A stretch of 64,000 nucleotides of DNA, from assembly GCA_045837725.1 (NCBI GenBank), contig JBEWZL010000227.1, forward strand, positions 124,001 to 188,000, written 5' to 3'. This DNA comes from Vermamoeba vermiformis. Lineage: Eukaryota > Tubulinea > Echinamoebida. A model generated the notes under the pieces. That model made no database searches. It saw only the letters and a list, made by a program, of their open reading frames with translations, and had not been told where the DNA came from. The number at the start of each line of letters is the position of its first letter. Position 1 is the first letter of the stretch. Below are positions 53,101 through 64,000 of the stretch, piece by piece. Both the position numbers and the translations under genes were made by a program.

Positions 53101-56100
53101 ACTTGCCCACGGCATTAGTGGCAGAAACCAAATCGTCCAATGAGAAGTTAGGGTCACGATCAGAGATGTCCAATTGACCGGCTTGAGCAAAGATGGTCTG
53201 GTTGTTCAGCTTGGTGACTTCAGATCGGATCTTCTCCAATGAACTTGCGACTTGGTTCTCAGCAGTAGCTCCCTTCTTAATAGCAGCAATAAAGCGGGGG
53301 ATGGCCTCACTAGTCACCTTAAAGGCCTCATTGAGCTTGACTTGATCGCCGTTCTTGGCACTTTCAATCATTTGCTTCGTGCACGCGATCAGCTCTTTCG
53401 TGGCCTTGATAATTTCAGCCTTGGCTGAGATATCCTTGGTAGTAGCAATAGCGTCACGTGCTTGGTTGATAATATTAGGCAAAATATCAGCCAGAGCTTT
53501 AGCTTGCAGTGACACTTGACCAGGGTTTGCCTATCAAAATTGCGTCAATACAGTTCATTCAGCTGCTTTTTTAAATTCAAATAGTTGATCAGCCGAAAGA
53601 TGGTATGTTTAGCTTTCATATATATCAAGCTAAGGATATTCTGCATCATGCAAAAGAGATTTTTTGTGATCGAAAAAGCCCATCGCAAAATTGTTACCTT
53701 GTCAGTAGAATTCAATGACGCTGATTTATCGGCAATATCGAGAGCCAATGAAGTCAAGCCTTCTTTGATAGCTTGGTATCCTTGACCAGAGGCCATAGGA
53801 GGCAGATCCAAGTTCTTCTCAGCAGAGACTATCTCGACGATAGCAGAGTCGATTTCCTTCGATAAAACGGCGTTGGCTTTGAGTGCTGTGACCAACTTGC
53901 CGAGAGATTGTGACGCGCCCTTGGACTTGGCAATGATATTTTGTTGGCCTTGTTGCGTGGCTGAATCTGTGCACGCGCGAACCAAGCCCAACATAGCCTC
54001 GGCCAATTCCTAGAATAACACCATTAGCATCGTACTTTGCAAGGAATCCGTAGTACTGGTATGGTCTTACCTTGGTCAAGCTCAAGAGATCCTTCTGAGA
54101 TTGATTATCGGAAGTTGTGACTGCGGCAATCTTCGAAGCAGACACGAGCAAAGGAATGTTGTGCTCGACGCGGTTGATAATGCCGGCAAGATCTGCGTTG
54201 ACACCTTCCTTGATGGCACCGTCCACAATGCTGTCGATGTTGTTGGCAATGGATCTGCTCAATTGGACTAACTCTTCTTGAGCTTGTTGGTGAGTCTTGC
54301 CGTTAGCAATTGACGGGTCCAAACCACCAACAGCAATCTTAATCGCAGCACTGTCGAGGTCAGCAACAGTTCCAGCGATAGTCTTGACAGCCTTATCAGC
54401 AGCTTGTTTAGCCGGGTTGACGACAGCGCTAGTCTCCAAGAGCTCACGCAAAGCCTCTGACAAAGCCTTGGTAGTCATAGACAAGTTGTCTTGTGACTGC
54501 TGGTCACCCTTTGCAGCAAGAGAAGTAGCGGCCTTGACCAAGTTACCAGTAGAAATTGCGAGTGAACGCGAGGCAGTAACAAGCTTAGCAGCAATAGCAG
54601 GGTCCAGAGTAGGCATGGGTTGACCACCGTTAGCTTCAGTCTCGAGCTTAGTACGGACGCCTTCGAGTTCCATAGTCTTTTGAGCCAATTCTTTAGCAGT
54701 CTCAATGAGCTGTTGCATGTTTTCAGGTGATTCCAAAGCATTTTGAGCGGCACGTGCCATATTCGAAGTAGCAGTGGCAAGACCGTGAGCAGCCTTCAAC
54801 AAAAGAGCTTGTTTGGGCTTCTCGGTAATAGTACCAGCGGTCTTCTTCGTAGCCTCAATCAACTTCGAAGCAGCTGTGGCAGCTTCACGCGCACTTCCAA
54901 CGACTCTTTGGCCGTCATGAGGGTTGTTAACAATGGTGTTAATTGCATTGAGCAACTCTTGAGCAGGACCGCTCAATTGACCTTGACTGCCTTGAGAGCC
55001 AGGGTTGGCCAAGACAGCAGTGGCAAGACGCAAGTGATCAACATGCGACACGGCCTCGTTAGCCCAGAGACCCAACTTTGACGCGTTACCCATTGAAGCA
55101 GCACCAAGCAAACGAGCGCTAGCGTTAGCAACACCTTGAGCGGCACGCTGCAACTCGCCCAAAGCTTGAGCACGGCCAAAAGTACCATCGGCTTGCAAAT
55201 TGTGAATGGCGCTCGGGTCGAGCAAGTTGGCGATGTTTTGGATCTGCGACACAGCGGCATCAACTTCAGGGAATGAGTTGGCCATGGAAGCTTGAAGTAA
55301 GTTATCAATAGCTGTTTGAGTGGCTGAGACGATTTGAGTCAACTCTGACGAAGCCTTTTGGTTGTTCTTGTTAGCAGCAACTTCTTTAGAAATATTGATG
55401 GCAGTGTTGAGTGTCTCGCCCAACTTTCCAATGCTGCGTTGAATCTGATCGTGGATAGATCTATTTTGCGAGTTCATTGCAGCTTGGTTAGCCGAATCGG
55501 CCAAAGCACTGTAAGTGTTTGCGACCATCTTAGCAATGGCTCCTAATCTCTTAGGATCGTTACGAGCAGTCGCTGCCAATTGCGAAACAGCCGAGAATAA
55601 AGCCTTAGTGTTCGTGTTGATAGATTCACCAGCTTGTCTGAACTCCAAGTTATTGTTCACGGGTTCAGCGCCCAATCGAAGTTTGCCCAATTCATCGGTA
55701 ATAGTCTCAATAGCAGAATCGAGTTCTTGCGCGTTGAGACCTTGAGCAGCAGCAATTAAACTGGACATGGAGTTGCTGACTTGATTGCTGGCCTTGTCGA
55801 GTGCTTGCCTGAGGTTCTCGTCTGCTTGATTAGATGCAGCGGCACGTGCGGCCAAGATCAAGTTGGCTGTGTCTTTGTTTAATTTCTTGGCAGAAGAAAT
55901 AGTGTTGAGTTGCGTGGCCTTGTCCTTGGTAGTTGAGGCAGCAGCCTTGACAGAGTTGGTTTGCTGGCCCAAGACAGTTGAGGACTCCAAAGCAGCCTCA
56001 CCCAAGTTACCTTCACCGCGAGCAGCACGAGCAAGCTTGTTTCGGGCCTCAGTCAAACGAGCCAAAGTCTGTTGCAGCAATTGCATGGCACCTTCGTTGG

Positions 56101-59100
56101 TCTGGCCAGGCTCAGGCAACAAGAAATCACCTTGCGAGGCGTAGCCCAAGATATCAAGTTCGGCATTAGCAGCTTCAATTTGGTTGAGAGATTCATTGAT
56201 ACGCTCGTCACCGGCAGTTTCCTTAACAGCTTTAACGGCGTTCATAAGCTTCTGAATGGCATCAGCGAGATCGTTGGTCGTCTTCAATACGTTTTGGTTG
56301 TCGTTAGGTTCAGTGATGCCAGGTGTCAGTCTCTTGATTTGAGCGACAGCGCTAGCTAATGGCAAAGCATTGCGTTGCACAGTAATGAGCAAGTCACGCT
56401 GGACTTGAACGTCTTCAGGACTCTTGCTGGCCTTGGTGACGGCAGCAATAAGCTCTTGTGCAGCGTTGTCAATGTTTTGGTTCTCCTTCTCCAATTGAAC
56501 CTTGAAAGCAGCATCGGTCACGTGCTTGTTGGCGTTGTACAGCGCAATCTCAGTTCCGAGAGCAGCAGCAGCCGTGGCTTTAGTGTGATAACGAAGACCT
56601 TGAATGGCTCCGTGACGAGCAGCTTCAGTGACTAACTGTTGAACGGCCGTGTCGACCTTTTGTGCGGCATCAGTCATGCGTGCAACAGCGAGTTTGTCGT
56701 CAGGGTTAGCGGCAACTTCTCTGATAGCATTGGTGAGGTTGCTAACTGAGTCAGCAGCTTCTTGCATGTAGTTCTGCAAACGTTTCTTGGCCACTGGATC
56801 AGTAATAGCAGCTGCCACCTTCTTCGATTGAATGACTAAGTCGTTCACTGCCATTGCGGCCAAGCGAGCAGCCTGAACAATCTTGGACTTGTTATTGTTG
56901 GCCTCGCGAAGTTGTGACAAAGCACCGGTCACAGCACCAGAGGTCTTTGCAAAGTCCAAGTCAACCGATGCAGCGCCTCTAAACTCGACGGTCTCTAACG
57001 CGCCCATCAAATGTGACATGGCGTCGTTGACACCCTTAGCAGCACGGCCAATTCCTTGTAAGTGACTCGGCTGTGGGCCTGAATCTTTAACAATAGTGCA
57101 CAATTGCGCGGTGTCATTTGCAAGCCCTTGACTGGCCTCCAAAAGGTGCTTTTTGACAGTAGCATTCATGACTGCAGGAGCCAATGTTTCTATTGATAAA
57201 TTCATTAGTCTTTGCGCTTATTCGGAATATTATTAATACTAACCTGCTGTCAATGCCATCGTCTTTTGATTGCCTTGAACTTTCTTCGTGGCGTTAACAA
57301 TGTCGCGCATCTTGTTGCCGTCCTTCAAGGTCTTCATCGCAGCCAAAGAACTATCGATAACGTCTTGTACTGCGTTCAGCAACTCTGCGGAGGCTTGTTG
57401 AATCAAGCTCTCAGAGCCCCAATCGTTCAAAGTACCAGTACGTGCGCTGTTCAAATAAAGCAAGCCTTCTTCAACTTCTTTTTTGGCGCGTTCGAATTCT
57501 GCTCTCGTCTTCAAATCGTGAGGATTGTCTGAGAGTTTAATAGAAGCCTCGAAGAAGTAATCGAGAAGATGGGCCAATCGCTGAGCACCATCGATCATTG
57601 CCTGATCCGAGGGCGTATCTCCGATGCTGGATGCGGATTTAGCACTTGCGGCTAAACGCATCATGCTAGCAGCCAAATCCTTAGCAATACGATGCAAACT
57701 TGCTTTGTCCATTTGTTCAGGAGGCGACAAAGCAATTTCAGCGAATGCCTGGAAATCTTTCGTCAACTTAGCGGCGTTAGTTTGAACCTGATCCTTCCAT
57801 TGATCGATGGTCATCTTTTCGGCTCTGTTGTACGGCTCAATACCCCTAAAGAAATGCATTATTAAATGGATAGTTAATTAATAATTTTGACTCGCTTTAA
57901 CGATTGAAATGAGAATAAAATTGAAATAGCCAGATCCGCTACCCACTTACTTTTCGAGTTCAGAAGCCAACAATTTCGACTGTTTACGAGCAGTAGGAAG
58001 ATCGTTTACAACAACCTTCTCGGACTCGCTCATTCGGGGTTGACTCTGAGGTCCAATTGATCCGGATCGAGTTTCGGAAACTTGAGCAACAGCAACAGGA
58101 GGGCCTTGAGTGAAACTAGGAGTTGCTGAAATTTGTACTTGACCGGCTTGAGGAGCTAATATTTCTTCTTTAGCCTTCAAAGTATCGTCGTCTTCGACCT
58201 TCTTAGTTCCCTCTGAAAAAAATAAATATTAGAAATATTGAATAAGGGTGAATAATATTTTTAATCGCTGGCGTGACCTTATAATAGTATTTACTGCGCA
58301 CAACGCAATTTTAAAAATAAATAGAAATTAATTAAAAAGAAAATCAAAAGAGAAATTCCGTCTTCGGAATGTTGAACAGAAATGATTTGTATAAGATATA
58401 TATACTACTTCTATTACGTACCTCTTCTAATCTTTAAAATGATGTCGATGTAACCAGCGATCATTTGCGAGATCGCTTCTCCTTCGTTAGTTTGAATGAC
58501 ATAGTACTCGCTTTCAAAGTCACCAAAGTCGAAGGTGAATGTATTAATAGAAGAGACCCATCGCTTAAGTTGAGGAAGTCTATATTCTTTCAAAACTTCC
58601 TTCGTTTCTGGATCGAATCGAAAAATCTTATCACGCGAAATACCAATCAAAATAGGGACCCATTTGCCTTTCTTTTTGCCAGTGCCTTTTTCCTATAGAT
58701 CGATAATATGAGATAACTATCCACAAATAAGCGAGATTTGGCAATTTAATTCCGCCGGATCTCGCGAGCTATAATTATCGAACAAATAAATCAAACAAGT
58801 AATACTCATACCATTGCATTGAAGAATGAAACACCATAAGTACGCAATCCACGGACTTTTTGAACGTATCTGAACTTGGCATTTTGTTCTGTAAGAGAAG
58901 ACAACTTTTTGTGTTCGTTAAGCACGTCTTGTTCGAGCGTTTTCGTTTGTTTTTTCCATGATGAGGGAATATATTGCTCGGTACTATAATAATTTATTAG
59001 CTAAGTTGTCGTATGTTTGAATTCTAGAATTTCTGTAATGTCAAATTTGTCACTCAGCAAAAGAAAATAATACTGCTCGCGATATAAGCCAGGCAAATAT

Positions 59101-60285
59101 TAAAATAAATATGGCAAAATAATATATTTTCTTACGGAATAAATCCAGGCTTGTGCTTGGCTGGGTTGTGATTTCCATGTTCGATCTGAAGTTGAAGGGC
59201 ACCAAGATCTCGTGCTTCTTCCATTGTAGTTGGATAGGAGCCCGTCATTACACCTTCTTTTAACTAAAGCCATCATTAATTTATATTTGTTACAAATATA
59301 TTCGCAATTATTGGCAAGCTCGTTGTTACGCTTGTGAACCAAATATTTTTGATATGGGAACATTAGCGACATTATTATTAATATTAGTATAATATCGCTA
59401 ATATTGCAGTCATGCAATAAATTAACAATTAGGTAAGCGATACAAATTCATTAAAGATTTTTCGGCTTTATGACGTACCTGACCGTAGACCAAATGTAAT
59501 TGCACTGGATCACTAATGTCGACGTTGTTGTACCAAAGACGACGACCCATAAATAAGACGTCCTCTTCCTTGACATCTTGCTCGTACAAGCCTTGGCTAG
59601 CAGTTAACCATTGATCTAAATTGAAAAAATCTTGTTAGTACCTACAATCCGTATTTCATCGTGTAAAAATTAAAATAAATTTAAAAACTAATCAGACTTG
59701 CAAAAGTAACGCCAAAATAAGAAAAGCAAGTTCGCTAGAAATAGATCAAACCAAAAATAATTCGGTACTTACTTTCACTCTTTCCATCAACTCTTAAACC
59801 GTATTCTTCGGGGTTATGAATGCCCAACTTTTCACAAATTACGTTCATAATCTCTAAAACGGTGGTGCTATCATCAACCAAGGCAGTTTTTACACTTTGA
59901 TCAGCAAGCTTAACCTTTATCAATCTGTGCTTCTTTTTGTAGTGTAGGTCCATCTATGAGCATATTTAAATTACTTGTTAGTAAATTTAATACTCGCTAG
60001 GACGGAAAAGTATCACGAGTTCAAGATTCGCATCGGTGGTTTGTTATTTGATAAATAAAAAATTACCCCTGTTTGGATGTCGTAGAATTTAAGCGTGTGG
60101 TTAGGTTTGAGCCATCCAGCTTTAACTCCTTTGCCTGCAGGCCTGAAGATGCCATGATCTTGTCCTCCTTCGGCAAACTTCTCTCTTGCTTCTCGAATGA
60201 CTTCGGCAATTGTAAATTCCAACGGGAACCGAAATGTCTTCGTTGTATTTGATTTGACTGATAGGAGCCTCACAGAAATACTCAT
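50196..60285 (-). CDS. Talin with FERM head, rod, I/LWEQ domain and Pro-rich tail
   Basis: Cytoskeletal linker joining membrane adhesion receptors to actin. The ATG at 60285 starts MSISVRLLSVKSNTTKTFRF, a talin F0 ubiquitin-like fold. F1 (HRLIKVKLADQSVKTALVDD) and F2 (LYEQDVKEEDVLFMGRRLWY) follow, and F3 PTB (KKGKWVPILIGISRDKIFRF). A linker (PQSQPRMSESEKV) precedes an Ala-rich rod of helical bundles. Most of the rod is one exon of about 3.1 kb (about 57190-54070). The I/LWEQ domain is recognisable from DPIWANGLISAAKEASESV and the dimerisation helix LEKELNNARKNLFGMRKQQY, where typical talins end. Here about 230 more residues rich in Pro, Gly and Phe follow. In total about 2,700 residues in about 15 exons. 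Introns at 52744-52992 and 53535-53697 hold snoRNAs. Confidence 0.93.
50204..51030 (-). repeat. GFPPG-type tandem repeats in the talin C-terminal tail
   Basis: The DNA encodes irregular tandem units such as GQGFPPGPPQPGP and GHGQGFPPGSPQQ, 10-14 residues long, repeated more than ten times. Two 70-bp blocks (about 50277-50346 and 50471-50540) encoding KTGMYGSPPTGNGFPPPG are near identical, which points to recent unequal exchange. The repeats lie wholly within the last coding exon. Confidence 0.8.
52810..52885 (-). ncRNA. Intronic C/D box snoRNA in talin, SNORD32/51-like guide
   Basis: Minus strand: terminal stem TATGC/GCATA (5 bp), C-like box ATGATGC, guide ACCATCTTTCGG immediately before D box CTGA (52822-52819). 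It has the same guide as the copies at 15096 and 53583 but a different internal sequence. It lies in talin intron 52744-52992 in the host orientation. The complement CCGAAAGATGGT is a conserved 25S/28S rRNA segment. Confidence 0.75.
53583..53654 (-). ncRNA. Intronic C/D box snoRNA in talin, second copy
   Basis: Minus strand: C-like box ATGATGC near 53648, internal CTTAGCTTGATA...TATGAAAGCTAAAC (possible D'/C'), guide ACCATCTTTCGG before D box CTGA (53592-53589). The internal half closely resembles the kinesin-intron copy at 15096 (shared AGCTAAGG and AGCTTTCAT blocks on the plus strand). Terminal stem is weak (TTG/CAA). It lies in talin intron 53535-53697, in the host orientation. Confidence 0.72.
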
Positions 60286-60897
60286 TTTAAATTATGCAAT
60301 AACGTGTCAAGTGTTGTTACAACTCCTCGCTGGACGGAGCTAATTAAAATAAGTATTATATTGTACTGTGTGAGTTCCTTCGTAGCTAGGGCGTGATTGA
60401 ATAAAAAAACGAACGTGCCAATATTTTTTTGACATCTTGTCAATCAAATTCGTGAATAAACTTGATAAATTGTGATAGCCGTTTTTTGTTGCGGTTCGAT
60501 TATTCAATGCTCGCACCCGCAACCTACGACCACATTACCATCATGTACCTCGTGTTACATTTACTGCAGTGCAATTAGGAACCAAGTCTACCGACCTCGA
60601 TCGTTAAGCGAGCGATCCAACCGAGGTTACCGTCGCTTATAATTGTGATTAGCCAAATAATCCACGAAGTGACTTACATTGTGTTCCAAGTCTGCAATGG
60701 ATAGCGCGGTCCTTCGCGATCGAATCGCAAATCGGCTAAACGCGGGGAAGCAATCGCACTCAAAATTCTTACCGCCCTCCAAAAAACTAGTTTGGGCGCT
60801 TTCGTCACCTACGGAACTTCGTAGAAGCGCATCCAAGCTCGCTGTAGTCTGTTTTTTATGGCGACTCCAAGTAGTCGCTCGCTTCCGCACCAACCAA
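60286..60897. other. Intergenic region upstream of talin
   Basis: 612 bp between the talin ATG and the tRNA-Ser gene. It probably holds the talin promoter. A minus-strand open frame (60627-60893) overlaps nothing but has no family features and is not called. No motif is recognised. Confidence 0.4.
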
Positions 60898-60981
60898 GAC
60901 GTCGTGACCGAGTGGTTTTAAGGTGGTGGCCTGCTAAGCCATTGGGCTTGTCCCGCATGGGTTCGAATCCCATCGACGTCG
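60898..60981 (+). tRNA. tRNA-Ser(GCU)
   Basis: 84-nt type II tRNA. Acceptor stem GACGTCG/CGACGTC with G discriminator; anticodon loop CTGCTAA gives GCU, reading AGC/AGU; a long variable arm typical of tRNA-Ser (TTGGGCTTGTCCC) is present; T-arm ATGGG-TTCGAAT-CCCAT is perfect. A box TGACCGAGTGG and B box GGTTCGAATCC are canonical. T runs follow at 60988. No intron. Confidence 0.95.
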
Positions 60982-61151
60982 AATACTTTTTTGCTTTTAT
61001 CCTGCACCGCAAATCCAAGGACGATGGTTTCCACTCACTTTTGGGCTTTTACTTCAATATTGCCGTTTTTGGATCTAAGTGGATCGAAGTGGTCGATCTG
61101 GTTTTTTTTCGTTTATGTTTTTTTTTTACGAGCTACACAAACACAAACACA

Positions 61152-62367
61152 ATGGGCAAGTTTGATAACAAAGTCGTAATTATTACGGGTGGAGGACAAG
61201 GAATAGGTCGCTGTTTGAGTTTGTCGTATGCCAAAGAAGGAGCAAAAGTAGGTAGGCCAGATTACGGATCCAATTCGCTTCCTATCAATGCCAGGTAATG
61301 TTTCTAACATCCGCTTTAGTAATTGTCGACTTGGACGCGGAAGCCGGTGGAGAAGTGCATCAAATGATTAAAGAAAGCTCTTTGTTTGTTCGAACAGACA
61401 TTGGCGACGAGAACAGCGTGAAAAATTTATTTGCGCAAGGTAATAATTCTATAAAAATTATATCAATTATTATGGCGTCGTCTATTTGCTCTTCTCTAAT
61501 TATTTTTTGCCAGTGAAAGAAAAATATGGAAAAGTCGATATCTTGATCAATAATGCCGTCCATGGAACGTGGATGTGCGATATAATGGACGAGAAAAGCA
61601 TCGAAATATTTGAAAAGGTTATCAACGTGAATGTTAAGTGCGTGTCACATCTGCATTTCGATCAGCTTAGCTAATGATTCCTACTATAGAGGCACTTATA
61701 TGATGGTGAAATATTGCATACCGTTGATGTTGAGGCGTAAGTAGTATAATATTCCAGCGTGTACAAGATTAACTAAAGTTGTTCACAGCCAAGGCAGATG
61801 CGCCCGACGAATACCTTCCTGGTACGAATTTACGCCACCAAATCAATTAATACTAACGCCATATAGGTTCAAATATCATCAACATCGGTTCTACTCGTTC
61901 ATTGATGTCAGAGCCGAATACAGAGCCGTACACCGCGAGCAAGGTACACGGTGTACACCGTCTTACGTCAACTTTGAATCACTAAAACTGACTTGGTTTC
62001 AAAGGGAGCGATAACATCTTTGACCCATGGCTTGGCAGTGTCGTTGTCTAAATATAGAATACGTGTTAATTGTGTTTCTCCTGGCTGGATCGACGTGTCG
62101 AACTGGAAAAAGAGCTCTGTCGCGAAACAAGTACGTGCTCGGTAACGAAAACTCGGGCTTCCCACATTTATTTAACTCTTATTATTGCTTTTAAAGGCTG
62201 AGCTGAAGAAAGAAGATCACGAGCAACATCCTGTTGGTCGCGTTGGAGTTCCTGAGGACATCGCATCTGCCTGTTTTTACCTCTCGCATGAAGACGCTGG
62301 GTTCGTTACAGGTCAAAATATTTTTGTTGACGGAGGTATGACGAAAAAAATGATTTACGTTGAATAA
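61152..62367 (+). CDS. Short-chain dehydrogenase/reductase (classical SDR)
   Basis: NAD(P)-dependent oxidoreductase. Eight exons join in phase to 265 residues: 61152-61251, 61320-61439, 61514-61637, 61690-61736, 61789-61821, 61867-61943, 62005-62130, 62197-62367. The cofactor motif is TGGGQGIG (residues about 13-20); an acidic residue after the second strand (VIVDLDAE) favours NAD over NADP. The NNA motif is in ILINNAVHG. The catalytic Ser is in NIIGSTRS-type INIGSTRS and the YxxxK in EPYTASK. The C-terminus has [29 protein letters not shown], typical of classical SDRs. No targeting signal. Substrate cannot be inferred. Confidence 0.92.
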
Positions 62368-62442
62368 ACCCGAGAGCATTATTAATTACAGCAACGCGAA
62401 ATTTTAATTTTTTTAGCTGTCACAATCCACGACCATAATAGC

Positions 62443-63889
62443 ATGTTACTTCTTAGTAATAAAGTTCGAGAGAAGTATGAGCATAAGGCTTTCTCTAGAA
62501 TAAGTGTAAGCATACCTGATTATTTTCATAAAAAATGTCATTATTTTAATTGGTTGCTTTGTAGGAATATAGCGTGGCTTATCCTGCCGTTGATGATAAA
62601 GGGAAGGAATATTTCGTTAAACAAATAAACGGTTCAATTAGGAATGGACGGATAAGACCTTTGATCTGTCGTGAAATCTTTTTGTTGGAGGAACTGGGGG
62701 ATCATTTCAATATTGTTCAGTTGCACGAAATTATAAAAGATGATCCGCCAAGCGATAGATTGAGCCTGATTTTTGAAAAGGGAGGTAGGCATCCGCGTAG
62801 AAATTAAATTTAATTATTTATTTATTTTAAATTTCTAGGCTATCCTTTAAGCACTCTTATTAATTTTTTTGGCAATAATGACGAAAATAGAGTTCACACA
62901 ATGTATCAACTGCTCTGCGGTCTGAAGTACATCCACAGCGCGGGAATTATTCATTCAGAACTGCGAGTAAGTAGAGTCATTTTTTAGTCATCTTACCTAA
63001 TATATGTATCATTAGCCACAATTTTTGCTTAGAAACAGTGACGATAAGCTTGTAATAACGCATTTTCGACACGCGATGTCAGCCAACAAAAAGCAGCCGA
63101 TCCACGATAAATGCACTTTTCTAATTCAAGAAGATACATGGTATAAGGCTCCTGAATGGTGGTTAAACACTAATAAGTAAGAAAGCGGATTCATTTAAAA
63201 AGCAACAAAAATTGTTGGATGCGACAATTTATTGCTTTCGATTACTTATTTGTTATTTAATTATTATGTACCATAGGGTATCTACTGCGAGCGATATGTG
63301 GGCATTTGGATGTATCGTAGCAGAGGTTTACTTAGCCAAGCCACTATTTAAGAAAACAGCGAATGAAGATCAGCTTAAGAAAATTTTTGAAACGATTGGA
63401 GCACCAAAAGGAGAAGATCTACTATGTTATGATTTGGATTATAGTCTTGAAGAAAAAATTTCAAGCATGGATATCAAGAAAAGCGGATCTCTGCGAGAAC
63501 TATTCGAGAAAAAGCCGTTGGTGCTGGATCTGCTAGAAAAGTTGCTCGAATATAATCCTAGCAAGAGATTAACGGCTGAAGAGGCGTTAAAACATCCTTT
63601 ATTTGAACAATTGCATTTACCAGAGGATGAGCCTCGTTTCGACTTTTCCAAATTTGGAATTGAAGGCGATTGGGAGCGAGCCAGTCTCATTGATATATTC
63701 GACGACAGCAATCAACGGAGGATCGAGATGATTGTTTTAGCTCATAATATCGCAAGAAGTCGGGATGCGTTGGAACTCTTTCCGATCGAGATCTGGGAGC
63801 TCATATTTAAGTTCATTCAGCTGCCAGTTTTTGGTTCATGCCATAAATTAGTCGAGTCCATATTTTCTGAGTGTAAAATGCAACAATAA
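62443..63889 (+). CDS. MAPK/CDK-like pseudokinase with C-terminal F-box-like module
   Basis: Five exons (62443-62505, 62565-62784, 62839-62966, 63016-63176, 63277-63889) join in phase to 394 residues. The CMGC-type fold is clear: VKQI lysine, CREIFLLEEL helix C, YIHSAGIIHSELRPQFLL, LVITHFRHAM, TWYKAPEWWLN, ASDMWAFGCIVAEVYLAKPLF, then NPSKRLTAEEALKHPLFEQL. Key catalytic residues are lost: the Gly-rich loop is replaced by FSRISEYSVAY, HRD is HSE, and DFG is HFR. It is therefore expected to be inactive. After the kinase fold (RFDFSKFGIEGDW) the last ~55 residues carry AHNIARS...LFPIEIWELIFKFIQLP, the module that ends the LRR proteins of this window. A scaffold or adaptor role is inferred. Confidence 0.88.
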
Positions 63890-64000
63890 ACTTTTAAGTT
63901 TGAAAGATTTGATCGAGGGTTAGGGTTTGCATCCGGTACAAAATAAGATCTACATTCCAATGAACAACGACATGAAAGATTACGGCTCCAAAAATAGGCT

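Noticed and set aside
50294-57065. Plus-strand open frames opposite talin
   Set aside because: Antisense shadows of Ala- and Pro/Gly-rich coding sequence; no splice signals or family features on that strand.
60627-60893. 88-codon minus-strand open frame between talin and tRNA-Ser
   Set aside because: No recognisable domain, no splice continuation and no codon bias.

Overview
The window is nuclear DNA from an intron-rich unicellular eukaryote. Genes are split by many short (about 45-350 nt) GT-AG introns, there are no bacterial operons, and RNA genes sit in introns. A FERM + rod + I/LWEQ talin, a CENP-E-type kinesin, long-form ABCC transporters, a Tudor-less SMN and LRR/F-box families together suggest an amoebozoan (protosteloid or dictyostelid-like amoeba). 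This placement is inference from gene content. Protein-coding exons of apparently abundant proteins use C-ending codons, while LRR/F-box genes are AT-rich.

Layout. 1-9496: two tandem ABCC/MRP transporters, the first cut by the window start, with blocks of near-identical DNA over their nucleotide-binding domains. 9645-11416: an LRR protein ending in an F-box-like module. 11641-12526: remnants of an F-box gene and of a Cys-rich gene. 13173-13716: a small, strongly codon-biased orphan. 14283-21886 (minus): a CENP-E-like kinesin whose introns carry a 5S rRNA gene and three C/D snoRNAs, with a double E2F-like site upstream. 22314-25282: CNDP2-type dipeptidase. 26097-26708: secreted Cys-rich, probably GPI-anchored protein. 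26854-29750: MuiA/DUF4139 protein. 30170-31387: F-box protein. 31706-36617 (minus): a protein with four C2-like regions joined in frame to a Rab-type GTPase with a CAAX tail. 36776-37834: SMN. 38197-41454: AAA ATPase. 41861-43295 (minus): second LRR/F-box-like gene. 43434-46806: an orphan soluble protein, a small membrane protein and a TspO/MBR-like protein. 47195-49167: a third LRR/F-box-like gene, broken by a frameshift and by a hAT-type MITE with a perfect 8-bp target duplication. 50196-60285 (minus): talin with a novel Pro/Gly/Phe-rich tail and two more intronic snoRNAs. 60898-60981: tRNA-Ser(GCU). 61152-62367: an SDR oxidoreductase. 62443-63889: a MAPK/CDK-like pseudokinase ending in the same F-box-like module as the LRR proteins.

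The strongest candidates for something undescribed are: (1) the C2x4-Rab-CAAX fusion; (2) a shared C-terminal 'EIW..IF' module joined to LRR arrays and to a pseudokinase, at four loci in 64 kb; (3) the talin PPG tail; (4) the intronic 5S/snoRNA arrangement; and (5) a palindromic TGACACGTGTCA element recurring in introns. Exon borders come from splice consensus, reading phase and family similarity read by eye. No searches were run.
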